Shown piece after piece: positions 1 through 5,985 of a stretch of 5,985 bases of DNA. The stretch lies in contig JAURMS010000249.1 in the NCBI GenBank assembly GCA_030830595.1, positions 1-5,985 of the forward strand, read 5' to 3'. Made by a program: the position numbers and the translations under genes. This stretch comes from Gammaproteobacteria bacterium (GTDB lineage Bacteria > Pseudomonadota > Gammaproteobacteria > Steroidobacterales > Steroidobacteraceae). The notes below the pieces were generated by a model, which made no database searches, was not told the DNA's origin, and saw nothing but the letters and a program-made list of their open reading frames with translations. The first letter of the stretch is position 1. Every line of letters begins with the position of its first letter.

Positions 1-418
1 CAATGGTCCGGCCATCGACAGTTCGGGTGAGTCGGTCGTGGTGGCCTGGTTCACCGCTGCCCAGGACCGGCCGCGGGTGAGGATCGCCTGGTCGATGGAT
101 GGCGGCCAGCATTTCGAAGAGGCCGTCGAGGTGCCGGCCACAGCCGCCCTGGGCCGCGTGGACGTCGTCGCCATCAGCGAGCGCGACGCCGTGGTCAGCT
201 GGCTGGAGCAGGTCGAGCAGCATGCCAGCCTGCGGCTGCTGCGAGTCAGCGCTGGGGGTGAATTCGGGTCGGTGAGGGAGGTGAGCCGTACGGCGGCAGG
301 GCGTCCCTCGGGTTTTCCTCAGATGGTCCGCGGTGGCGACGGGCTGGTGCTGGCCTGGACGGAGGTCCAAGGCGAATCCAGGACCGTCCGTGCAGCCACC
401 CTGGGCCTGCCGGACTGA
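1..418 (+). CDS. Sialidase/BNR-repeat-like protein, C-terminal part (5' end outside window)
   Basis: The reading frame is open from the left edge, with the first whole codon at base 2, and ends at TGA 416-418, leaving 138 C-terminal residues. The frame encodes alternating beta-strand-like segments typical of a beta-propeller. The segment SMDGGQHF (about bases 92-115) fits the Asp-box/BNR pattern S-x-D-x-G-x-x-F. A second segment, VSAGGEF, looks like a degenerate copy that has lost the Asp. Hydrophobic strands such as VVVAWF and AVVSWLE recur at blade-like spacing. From family knowledge, such propellers occur in exo-alpha-sialidases and in many secreted or periplasmic proteins without sialidase activity. 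The catalytic Arg/Tyr/Glu region is not in the window, so no enzymatic activity can be assigned. Internal GTG/ATG codons near base 38 are not the true start, because the coding pattern continues upstream to the edge. Any signal or lipoprotein peptide would lie outside the window. The next gene begins five bases after the stop, so the two are probably co-transcribed. Confidence 0.7.
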   Translation, partial: NGPAIDSSGESVVVAWFTAAQDRPRVRIAWSMDGGQHFEEAVEVPATAALGRVDVVAISERDAVVSWLEQVEQHASLRLLRVSAGGEFGSVREVSRTAAGRPSGFPQMVRGGDGLVLAWTEVQGESRTVRAATLGLPD

Positions 419-423
419 GCGCC

Positions 424-798
424 GTGGAGCCTGTTTTCGAGGCAGCGGACTGCGAAGTGACGAGCGTTGCCGGCGGCCGGCTGCTGCGCCTGCGAGCAGC
501 GGAGCGCGGGTGCCTGCTCGAGCACTGGTCAGGCCCCCTGCTTCCAAGCCGCCTGAGCGGGCTGGCGGTTTGCCTGATTGGAGAGAACGGCTGTCGGCTG
601 CAGGCCAATGAGGGATGCTTCGAGGGCCGCATCAGCGGCTACCAGCTGATCGTCGACGCGCCGGCCCTGTTCGAGCCCCTGGTTCGACCGTTCGAGGTGA
701 AGCCGTTCCCGAAGCGGGTGGCGCTCGTCCTGTTGCGCCTGCTGCGGTGGCCGGGTGGCAGCACCCTGCTCAGGGCCTGGCATGAGCGCAGGCGCTGA
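424..798 (+). CDS. Hypothetical protein, 124 aa, cysteine-rich, basic hydrophobic C-terminus
   Basis: I do not recognise this protein family. The frame starts at GTG 424, five bases after the preceding stop, and ends at TGA 796-798. No strong Shine-Dalgarno sequence precedes it, so translation may be coupled to the upstream gene. Codon use is GC-rich in third positions (many CTG, GAG, GGC and CGC codons), as in the neighbouring real genes, which supports coding. The product has five cysteines (residues 10, 30, 50, 57 and 65). Its first two thirds look like short beta strands with Gly turns. The tail from about residue 97 is hydrophobic and Arg-rich (KRVALVLLRLLRW, ending HERRR), which could be an amphipathic helix on a membrane or nucleic-acid surface. 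No signal peptide or clear transmembrane helix is seen at the N-terminus. Opposite-strand frames over this stretch look like shadows. Its position suggests it belongs to the same transcript as the sialidase-like gene and not to the thr operon. Confidence 0.6.
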   Translation: MEPVFEAADCEVTSVAGGRLLRLRAAERGCLLEHWSGPLLPSRLSGLAVCLIGENGCRLQANEGCFEGRISGYQLIVDAPALFEPLVRPFEVKPFPKRVALVLLRLLRWPGGSTLLRAWHERRR

Positions 799-832
799 GG
801 CGGCAGAAGCGCATTCCAAGTATTTGTTTTGC

Positions 833-861
833 TTGATTTAGCGCAATCCTGCGGGTAGATT
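833..861 (+). promoter_or_regulatory. Putative sigma-70 promoter of the thr operon
   Basis: TTGATT at 833-838 and TAGATT at 856-861 are separated by exactly 17 bases, each matching four of six consensus positions for the -35 and -10 boxes. They lie in the only AT-richer stretch of the window, directly before thrA. A start of transcription near base 868 would give a leader of about 30 nt. No other well-spaced pair stands out in the gap. This is a pattern match only; no start site is shown by the sequence itself. Confidence 0.45.
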
Positions 862-874
862 CGCGAAGTTTTTT
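842..874 (+). terminator. Possible rho-independent terminator or attenuator-like hairpin before thrA
   Basis: Bases 842-848 (CGCAATC) can pair with 858-865 (GATTCGCG) as seven base pairs with one bulged C at 862 and a 9-nt loop. AAG and then six T residues (869-874) follow. This resembles an intrinsic terminator for the upstream gene pair, whose last stop is at 798. The stem is short, carries a bulge, and is separated from the T-run by three bases, so it is a modest candidate. It overlaps the proposed -10 box, so it would not be transcribed from that promoter and would act mainly on read-through from upstream. Confidence 0.35.
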
Positions 875-899
875 CAGGCTCCCCCACATTGAGTCCCCC

Positions 900-3377
900 A
901 TGACCCCGACGGCTTGGAAAGTGCATAAATTTGGCGGCTCGAGCGTTGCGGACGCCGACTGCTTCCGGCGGGTCGCCCACATCGTGGAGTCGGATCCGGC
1001 ACCGCGCGTGGCGGTGGTGTTGTCGGCGGCGCGTGGGGTCACTGATCGGCTGCTCGGCATGGTGGCGGCGGCAGAGCGTAGAGACCGAGCCGCCTACGAT
1101 GCGGCGCTCGATGAGATCGCGGGCCGGCATGCCGGCATGGCCGAGGAGCTTCTCGGCGCGGAGGGCTCTGAGGCTTTCCTGGCTGGGTTTGGTCAGGATG
1201 TGGAGGACATCCGCGGCATCCTGCAGACCGTCTCCCTGATCCGCTCCGCTGGCGAACGAGTCAGGGACCTGGTGGCCGGCTTTGGCGAGATCTGGTCTAC
1301 CCGCCTGTTCACTGCCTTCCTGCAGGCCCGCGCCAAGCGCGCGCCCGTCAGCTGGATCGATGCCCGTGAGTGCCTGGTAGTCGAGTGGGGTCCGCTGGGA
1401 CCGGGCGTGCAATGGGAACTTAGCGAGGAGCGGGCGGCCGTTCGTAGCGAGTTTGCCCGGGACGGTCTGCTGGTGATTACCGGTTTCATCGCCGTCGATC
1501 CGCAGGGCCTGCAAACAACCCTCGGCCGTAACGGCAGCGACTATTCGGCCTCCATTTTCGGCGCGCTGCTCGGTGCCAGCGAGATCGTGATCTGGACCGA
1601 CGTGGACGGCGTGCTGTCGGCAGATCCCCGGCGCGTGCCCGAGGCGCGTCTGATCGAAGCACTGTCCTACAACGAAGCCATGGAACTGGCCTATTTCGGC
1701 GCCAAGGTGATCCATCCGCAGACCATGGCCCCGGCGGTCGAGCGGCGTATTCCCATCCGGATCCGCAACACCTTTGCCCCCGAGGGCCTGGGCACCGTGA
1801 TCTGCGAGCGGGCCGAGGGCGCAGAGACCGTCAAGGGCATCACCAGCATCGACGCGGTGGCCCTCGTGAACGTGGAGGGGGCTGGCATGATCGGTGTGCC
1901 GGGCACGGCACAGCGTCTGTTCGGTGCGCTCCGTGACGAGGACATCTCGGTCATCCTGATTTCCCAGGGCAGCTCCGAGCACTCCATCTGCTTTGCGATC
2001 CCCGAGACCCAGGCCGCACTCGCCGACCGGGTCTTGCGACGGGCCTTCAGCGCTGAACTACGTGAAAACCAGATCCAGAGCGTGGAGGTCAGCGCTGGCT
2101 GCGCCATCATCGCCGTCGTCGGCGACGGCATGGCCGGCAAGCATGGTGTCGCCGCCATGGTGTTCGACGCCCTTGGCTGGGCAGGTGTCAACGTCAAGGC
2201 GATCGCACAGGGCGCATCGGAGCGCAACATCTCGGCGGTCATCGGCGGCGAGGACGTGACCCGCGCGCTGCGTGCGGTGCATGCAGCCTTCTATCTCTCG
2301 CCCAATACGCTGTCCATCGGCGTACTGGGGCCGGGCACGGTGGGTTCCGTGCTGCTCGACCAGCTCTCCTCGCAGGTGGCACGGCTCAAGCAGGACTTCA
2401 ACGTGGATCTGAGGGTTCGGGCGATTGCGGGTTCGCGCAACATGCTCCTCGCCGAGCCTGGCGTCGACCTGGCGCGTTGGCGCGAGCTGATGAAGGACGG
2501 GCAACCGACCGACCTCAAGGCATTTGAGTCGCATGTCGTCACCGACCACCTTCCGCACAGTGTCATCATCGACTGCACTGCGGACGATGATGTGGCGAGT
2601 CACTACGCCGGATGGCTGGCTCGGGGCGTACACGTGGTGACGCCCAACAAGAAGGCCAACAGCGGCAGCCTGGCCTACTACCGCCAGCTACGCGAGGCGC
2701 GGCGCGAGTCCGGTGCCCATTTTCTTTATGAGGCCACGGTCGGCGCCGGCCTGCCGATCGTCACCACCCTGCGTGACCTGCGGGATACCGGTGACGAGGT
2801 GCGACTCATCGAGGGCATCTTTTCCGGGACCCTTGCGTATCTATTCAACGTGTTCGACGGTAGCAAGGCCTTCTCCTCGATCGTGCACGAGGCCAAGAAC
2901 CTGGGCTACACCGAGCCGGATCCGCGTGATGACCTCTCCGGCACGGACGTCGCCCGCAAGCTCATCATCCTTGGGCGGGAAATCGGCCTGCAGCTGGAGA
3001 TGGAAGACGTCGAAGTGGAGAGTCTCGTGCCGGAAGCCCTGCGTGCCTGCTCGGCCGATGAATTCATGGACAGGCTCGGCGAGGTCGACGGGCCCATGGC
3101 CCGCCTGCATGCCGAAGCGGCGGCGGCGGGCGAGGTATTGCGCTATGTGGGTCGCCTGACGGCCGACGGTCGGGCCACGGTCGGCATCCAGCGACTGAGC
3201 GCGGCCCACCCGTTCGCGCACCTCGCCTTGACGGACAACATCGTTCGCTTCGTTACCGCCCGTTATGCCGACAATGCCCTGATCGTCCAGGGGCCCGGGG
3301 CCGGTCCTGCGGTCACTGCCGGCGGGGTGTTCGGCGACCTGCTGCGCCTCGCCGCTTACCTCGGAGCCAGGTTGTGA
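900..3377 (+). CDS. thrA: Bifunctional aspartokinase / homoserine dehydrogenase I (ThrA)
   Basis: The enzyme carries out the first and third steps from aspartate to threonine: ATP-dependent phosphorylation of aspartate, and NAD(P)H reduction of aspartate semialdehyde to homoserine, in the cytoplasm. The 825-residue length is normal for the ThrA/MetL fusion family. The aspartokinase domain covers about residues 5-305, with KFGGSSV at 10-16, LGRNGSDYS at 208-216 and WTDVDGVLSADPR at 232-244. Tandem ACT units follow at about 318-460; QGSSEHSI (Q356) and QGASERNI (Q437) are the kind of sites that bind threonine in plant aspartokinase-homoserine dehydrogenase. The dehydrogenase half begins with a nucleotide-binding loop, GVLGPGTVG (474-482), then TPNKKA (581-586), EATVGAGLP (611-619), EGIFSGTLAYLFN (638-650) and EPDPRDDLSGTDVARK (672-687) with the catalytic pair D683 and K687. 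No domain is missing. The ATG at 900 gives the usual family N-terminus; only a weak GAG (891-893) precedes it. Gene order and both Gln sites favour ThrA over MetL. Confidence 0.97.
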   Translation: MTPTAWKVHKFGGSSVADADCFRRVAHIVESDPAPRVAVVLSAARGVTDRLLGMVAAAERRDRAAYDAALDEIAGRHAGMAEELLGAEGSEAFLAGFGQDVEDIRGILQTVSLIRSAGERVRDLVAGFGEIWSTRLFTAFLQARAKRAPVSWIDARECLVVEWGPLGPGVQWELSEERAAVRSEFARDGLLVITGFIAVDPQGLQTTLGRNGSDYSASIFGALLGASEIVIWTDVDGVLSADPRRVPEARLIEALSYNEAMELAYFGAKVIHPQTMAPAVERRIPIRIRNTFAPEGLGTVICERAEGAETVKGITSIDAVALVNVEGAGMIGVPGTAQRLFGALRDEDISVILISQGSSEHSICFAIPETQAALADRVLRRAFSAELRENQIQSVEVSAGCAIIAVVGDGMAGKHGVAAMVFDALGWAGVNVKAIAQGASERNISAVIGGEDVTRALRAVHAAFYLSPNTLSIGVLGPGTVGSVLLDQLSSQVARLKQDFNVDLRVRAIAGSRNMLLAEPGVDLARWRELMKDGQPTDLKAFESHVVTDHLPHSVIIDCTADDDVASHYAGWLARGVHVVTPNKKANSGSLAYYRQLREARRESGAHFLYEATVGAGLPIVTTLRDLRDTGDEVRLIEGIFSGTLAYLFNVFDGSKAFSSIVHEAKNLGYTEPDPRDDLSGTDVARKLIILGREIGLQLEMEDVEVESLVPEALRACSADEFMDRLGEVDGPMARLHAEAAAAGEVLRYVGRLTADGRATVGIQRLSAAHPFAHLALTDNIVRFVTARYADNALIVQGPGAGPAVTAGGVFGDLLRLAAYLGARL
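3363..3366 (+). promoter_or_regulatory. Ribosome binding site of thrB inside the end of thrA
   Basis: GGAG lies seven bases before the GTG at 3374 and inside the last codons of thrA. It is the best Shine-Dalgarno match at any gene start in the window and supports the GTG start that overlaps the thrA stop. Confidence 0.6.
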
Positions 3378-4315
3378 GCGGCCCGGCTCAGCCGGTGACG
3401 GCCTTCGCGCCAGCCACGGTTGGCAACGTGGGGATCGGCTTCGACATCCTCGGTCACACGGTCAGCGCCGTGGGAGACAAGGTCACGGCGCGACGGACTG
3501 AATCCCCTGGCGTGCGGATCGCCTCGATCACCGGAAGCCCCGCCGCATTGCCCCTCGAGCCGGAAAAGAACACGGCGGGCATGGCCCTGGTGTCAATGTC
3601 CAGGGCACTCAGCCTGCCGTTTGGTATCGAGATCGAGATCCAGAAGGGCATTCCCCTGGGCTCGGGTCTCGGTGGTTCGGCGGCCTCTGCAGTGGCCGCG
3701 GTGGTGGCCGCCAACGCCCTTCTGGATGAGCCCCTGGACAAGCTGTCGCTGCTCAAGTTCGCCATGCAGGGTGAGGCGGTGGCCAGCGGTTCGGTGCATG
3801 TCGACAACATCGCGCCTTCGTTGTTCGGCGGCCTGGTGCTGACCGTCGGAATCGACCACCCGCGCACCAAGCAGATACCAGTACCCCCTGGCATCCGCTG
3901 CGTGCTGGTCCATCCTCACATGTTCCTGTCGACGCGCGAGGCGCGGCGGATCCTGAAAAAAAGCATCGACCTGTCCGACCTTGTCTGGCAGACCGCGAAC
4001 CTGGCCGGCTTCCTGAGCGGCTGCTACAGCAACGATCTCGACATGATCCGGGATGCCTTCGAGGACGTCATCATCGAGCCGCAGCGCTCGCAGCTGATTC
4101 CCGGTTTCAAGGCCGTCAAGCAGGCTGCCATGGTCAACCGGGCCTTGGGTTGTTCCATTTCAGGGGCGGGACCGACCGTATTCGCCTGGTGCGAGGAAGC
4201 CTATGCCCAGGGCATCCGCGCTGCCATGGTCGAGGCCTTTTCCGACCACAACCTGGCCTGCGACCACTGGATTTCCGCGATCGACGAGCAGGGCGCACGG
4301 ATCGTCGACGCCTGA
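3374..4315 (+). CDS. thrB: Homoserine kinase (ThrB), GHMP family
   Basis: It transfers phosphate from ATP to homoserine, giving O-phosphohomoserine, the fourth step of threonine synthesis, in the cytoplasm. At 313 residues it has the usual length of bacterial ThrB. The three GHMP-kinase signatures are in order: an N-terminal substrate-side segment APATVGNVGIGFDILG (12-27), the phosphate-binding loop IPLGSGLGGSAAS (93-105), and the C-terminal glycine motif SISGAGPTVFAW (261-272). HVDNIAPSLFGG (142-153) is also typical of ThrB. The start is GTG 3374, whose last two bases are part of the thrA stop (GTGA), with GGAG upstream; this gives the expected short N-terminus before the first motif. The 4-base overlap with thrA and 1-base overlap with thrC indicate one polycistronic mRNA with translational coupling. 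This is the GHMP type, not the unrelated ThrH or choline-kinase-like homoserine kinases. Nothing appears truncated or mutated at the motifs. Confidence 0.96.
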   Translation: MSGPAQPVTAFAPATVGNVGIGFDILGHTVSAVGDKVTARRTESPGVRIASITGSPAALPLEPEKNTAGMALVSMSRALSLPFGIEIEIQKGIPLGSGLGGSAASAVAAVVAANALLDEPLDKLSLLKFAMQGEAVASGSVHVDNIAPSLFGGLVLTVGIDHPRTKQIPVPPGIRCVLVHPHMFLSTREARRILKKSIDLSDLVWQTANLAGFLSGCYSNDLDMIRDAFEDVIIEPQRSQLIPGFKAVKQAAMVNRALGCSISGAGPTVFAWCEEAYAQGIRAAMVEAFSDHNLACDHWISAIDEQGARIVDA

Positions 4316-5616
4316 TGGATTGCGTCAGCACACGAGACCGGAGCTTGCGCGTATCCCTCGGTCAGGCCCTGCGCGAGGGCCTGGCGCCGGACGGCGGCCT
4401 GTACGTGCCATGCGAGCTTCCAGGTTTTGTCCCGGAGGACTTTGCCGGCCTCGATAACCTGCCGTCCGTCGCCGAGCGCCTGCTGCAGCCCTTCTTCGAG
4501 GACGAGCCGCTGGCGCCCAGCCTGAGCGAGATCTGCAGGGAGGCCTTCAATTTCCCCATCGCCCTGCTGCCCCTCCAGCGCAAGGGTCACGCCTTTCATG
4601 CCCTGGAGCTGTTCCACGGGCCGACCGCCGCATTCAAGGATTTCGGCGCCCGTTTCCTGGCGGCCTGCATGGTTCGCCAGCCACAGTCCCCGACCGGAGT
4701 CACCATTCTGGTGGCCACCTCCGGCGATACCGGAGGGGCAGTAGCCGCAGCCTTTCACGGCCGACCCGGGGTCTCCGTGGTCATCCTGTTTCCTGATGGG
4801 CGGGTGTCGCCCCGTCAGGCCCATCAACTTTGCTGCTGGGGTGGCAACGTCGCGGCCTATCGGGTTGCCGGGGAATTTGACGATTGCCAGGCGATGGTCA
4901 AGGCTGCACTGGGTGATCGAGCGCTGCAGGCCGCACGGCCACTGTCGTCTGCCAACAGCATCAACATCGGGCGCCTGCTGCCGCAGTGCGCGTACTACGC
5001 CTTTGCCAGCCTGCAGCTCTGGCGTGAGAGTGGACTCAAGGCCGACTTCATCATTCCCTCCGGCAACCTGGGCAACGCCTGCGCCTGCCTCCTGACACGA
5101 GCCATGGGTCTCCCGGTGGGTCGGGTCGTACTGGCCCACAATGCCAACCTGACGGTGCCCGAATTCATGGCTGGCGAGGGGTGGCAACCTCGGGCCAGTG
5201 TGGCTACCCTTGCGTCTGCCATGGACGTCGGGAACCCCAGCAATATGGAGCGGATTCGCTGGTTGTACCAGGATGAACACCTGCTCAGGCAGGCGCTCAC
5301 GGCGACAGCCGTGCTCGATCCGGACATTCGCCGGCGTATCGTCGCCGATCACCGCGAGCTGGGCGTGACCTGGTGTCCCCATACGGCGACCGCTGCCGAA
5401 CTGCACGCGCGGTGGGTCGAATCCGGCACCGCCGACGGGCAGTGGGTGGTGGTGGCCACTGCCCATCCGGCCAAGTTCGAGCAAGTGGTGGAACCGCTGA
5501 TTGGCGAAGCCGTCGACTTGCCGCCAGCCCTTGCCGAGCTGTTGCACCGTCCCGCCCAGTCCAGCCGCCTGGATGCGAGCCCTGCGGCCCTGCGTGCTGC
5601 GCTGCTGGGGGCCTGA
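4315..5616 (+). CDS. thrC: Threonine synthase (ThrC), PLP-dependent fold type II
   Basis: It converts O-phosphohomoserine to threonine and phosphate, the last step of the pathway, using pyridoxal phosphate. The ATG at 4315 shares one base with the thrB stop (TGATG) and yields 433 residues beginning MDCVSTRDRS, the usual ThrC N-terminus leading to LAPDGGLYVP (23-32). The same frame is open back to 4150, but that extension lies inside thrB, reads as Arg-rich out-of-frame sequence, and is not part of the protein. Lys108 in GPTAAFKDFGARFL is the expected Schiff-base lysine. Other family motifs are VATSGDTGGAV (133-143), SANSINIGRLLPQ (212-224), the phosphate-binding PSGNLGNACA (248-257), SAMDVGNPSNMER (301-313) and TAHPAKFE (382-389). 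The length and the N-terminal domain fit the E. coli/Xanthomonas-type branch. No strong Shine-Dalgarno sequence is seen, so translation probably depends on coupling to thrB. The next gene starts one base after its stop. Confidence 0.96.
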   Translation: MDCVSTRDRSLRVSLGQALREGLAPDGGLYVPCELPGFVPEDFAGLDNLPSVAERLLQPFFEDEPLAPSLSEICREAFNFPIALLPLQRKGHAFHALELFHGPTAAFKDFGARFLAACMVRQPQSPTGVTILVATSGDTGGAVAAAFHGRPGVSVVILFPDGRVSPRQAHQLCCWGGNVAAYRVAGEFDDCQAMVKAALGDRALQAARPLSSANSINIGRLLPQCAYYAFASLQLWRESGLKADFIIPSGNLGNACACLLTRAMGLPVGRVVLAHNANLTVPEFMAGEGWQPRASVATLASAMDVGNPSNMERIRWLYQDEHLLRQALTATAVLDPDIRRRIVADHRELGVTWCPHTATAAELHARWVESGTADGQWVVVATAHPAKFEQVVEPLIGEAVDLPPALAELLHRPAQSSRLDASPAALRAALLGA

Positions 5617-5617
5617 C

Positions 5618-5985
5618 GTGCAGCAGTCATGGCTACCGATCCTGCTGGGTGTCGTCCTGGTCGCTGGCCTGGGTGGCCTCGGCTACCTCGGCGGGCGAGC
5701 CTGGGGTAAGGCCACGCAGGGTGCCCGCGCCCGCAAGCGGCTCCTGCGCTGCGCCAACGAGTACCTCACGGATGTCCTGTTGCCGGACGGGATCGAAGGC
5801 AGCCTGCATGTCGATTATGTGCTCCTGACGCGCTTCGGCATCCTGGTCGTGGACTTCCGCGACCTGCAAGGGGTGGTCTTCGCGGCCGAGCGGATGGAGG
5901 AGTGGGCAGTGATGGACGGCTCACGTCGCTCGTCGCTGCGTAACCCGCTGGGCGGGCTGTACGACCGCGTGCAAAGCGTGCGGCA
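5618..5985 (+). CDS. Membrane-anchored NERD-domain protein (3' end outside window)
   Basis: The frame opens with GTG at 5618, one base after the thrC stop, and stays open to the window edge (122 whole codons). A run of Gs at 5607-5611 may serve as a weak ribosome binding site; the ATG at 5629 is in another frame and soon stops. Residues about 6-26 (LPILLGVVLVAGLGG...) form a hydrophobic N-terminal segment, probably one membrane helix, followed by a basic stretch (KATQGARARKRLLR) that would favour a cytoplasmic domain. From about residue 47 the pattern fits a NERD (nuclease-related) domain: NEYL, then HVDYVLLTRFGILVVDFRD with D66, then LQG, EEW and NPLGGLYDR at 109-117. NERD domains are related to PD-(D/E)xK nucleases, but here the usual E-x-K reads D79-F80-R81, so activity is doubtful. 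No biochemical role in threonine synthesis is known to me; the close spacing suggests shared transcription. Domains beyond residue 122, such as zinc ribbons found in some NERD proteins, cannot be seen. Confidence 0.75.
   Translation, partial: MQQSWLPILLGVVLVAGLGGLGYLGGRAWGKATQGARARKRLLRCANEYLTDVLLPDGIEGSLHVDYVLLTRFGILVVDFRDLQGVVFAAERMEEWAVMDGSRRSSLRNPLGGLYDRVQSVR

Noticed and set aside
639..1982. Long open frame of 447 codons on the minus strand opposite thrA
   Set aside because: It lies almost wholly antisense to the strongly conserved aspartokinase region, its translation is rich in His, Arg, Gln and Asp with no family motif, and such frames are expected opposite high-GC genes.
2058..2633. 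Minus-strand frame of 191 codons inside thrA
   Set aside because: It mirrors the ACT and dehydrogenase region of thrA and has no start context or domain of its own.
900..3377. Assignment of the first enzyme as MetL (aspartokinase/homoserine dehydrogenase II)
   Set aside because: The direct thrB-thrC context and the two retained Gln-containing ACT motifs point to the threonine-regulated ThrA form.
4150..4314. Upstream extension of the thrC frame
   Set aside because: It overlaps the end of thrB in another frame and reads as Arg-rich noise; the ATG at 4315 gives the family N-terminus and the TGATG junction.
4201..5547. Long open frame of 448 codons on the minus strand opposite thrC
   Set aside because: It is antisense to a clear ThrC with all motifs in place and shows no recognisable domain; high GC content explains the lack of stops.
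5373..5828. Plus-strand frame of 151 codons across the thrC/NERD junction
   Set aside because: It is out of frame with both real genes and its translation is rich in Arg, Ser, Pro and Cys, typical of a shadow frame.
1..5985. Mobile elements, CRISPR arrays, tRNA/rRNA genes and attachment sites
   Set aside because: No transposase, phased repeats, RNA gene signature or terminal inverted repeats were seen in the sequence on either strand.

Overview
The window is high-GC (by eye about two thirds G+C) DNA from a bacterium. Every supported gene lies on the + strand. The core is a complete threonine biosynthesis operon, thrA-thrB-thrC, in the compact order of Gammaproteobacteria: a fused aspartokinase/homoserine dehydrogenase, a GHMP-type homoserine kinase and a PLP-dependent threonine synthase. 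The protein wording (ThrA beginning WKVHKFGGSSVADAD, the sialidase-like protein upstream, the NERD protein downstream) suggests a member of Xanthomonadales/Lysobacterales or a relative such as Wenzhouxiangella. That placement is an inference from recalled family resemblance and was not tested by a search.

Layout. Bases 1-418 hold the 3' end of a sialidase/BNR-repeat-like gene whose start lies outside the window. Five bases later a 124-codon hypothetical gene (424-798) begins with GTG. A 101-base gap (799-899) follows and is the only AT-richer stretch. It holds a plausible sigma-70 promoter (TTGATT, 17 bases, TAGATT) and an overlapping hairpin with a T6 run that could end the upstream transcript. 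thrA (900-3377), thrB (3374-4315) and thrC (4315-5616) then follow with a 4-base GTGA overlap and a 1-base TGATG overlap. One base after the thrC stop, a GTG opens a membrane-anchored NERD-domain gene that runs off the end of the window (5618-5985).

How the genes work together. ThrA phosphorylates aspartate and, at its other end, reduces aspartate semialdehyde to homoserine. ThrB phosphorylates homoserine, and ThrC converts O-phosphohomoserine to threonine. The overlapping reading frames suggest one mRNA and translational coupling. Two tandem ACT units in ThrA, each with a QGxSExxI-type motif, predict feedback inhibition by threonine. No threonine/isoleucine-rich leader peptide of the E. coli thrL kind is visible, so control may rest on allostery or on something other than classical attenuation.

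Most of the window is ordinary, well-conserved metabolism. The parts worth a second look are the NERD gene joined to the operon (with D-x-R in place of the usual E-x-K nuclease signature), the composite promoter/hairpin region before thrA, and the unrecognised cysteine-rich 124-residue protein. I did not find convincing evidence of a novel multi-gene system.
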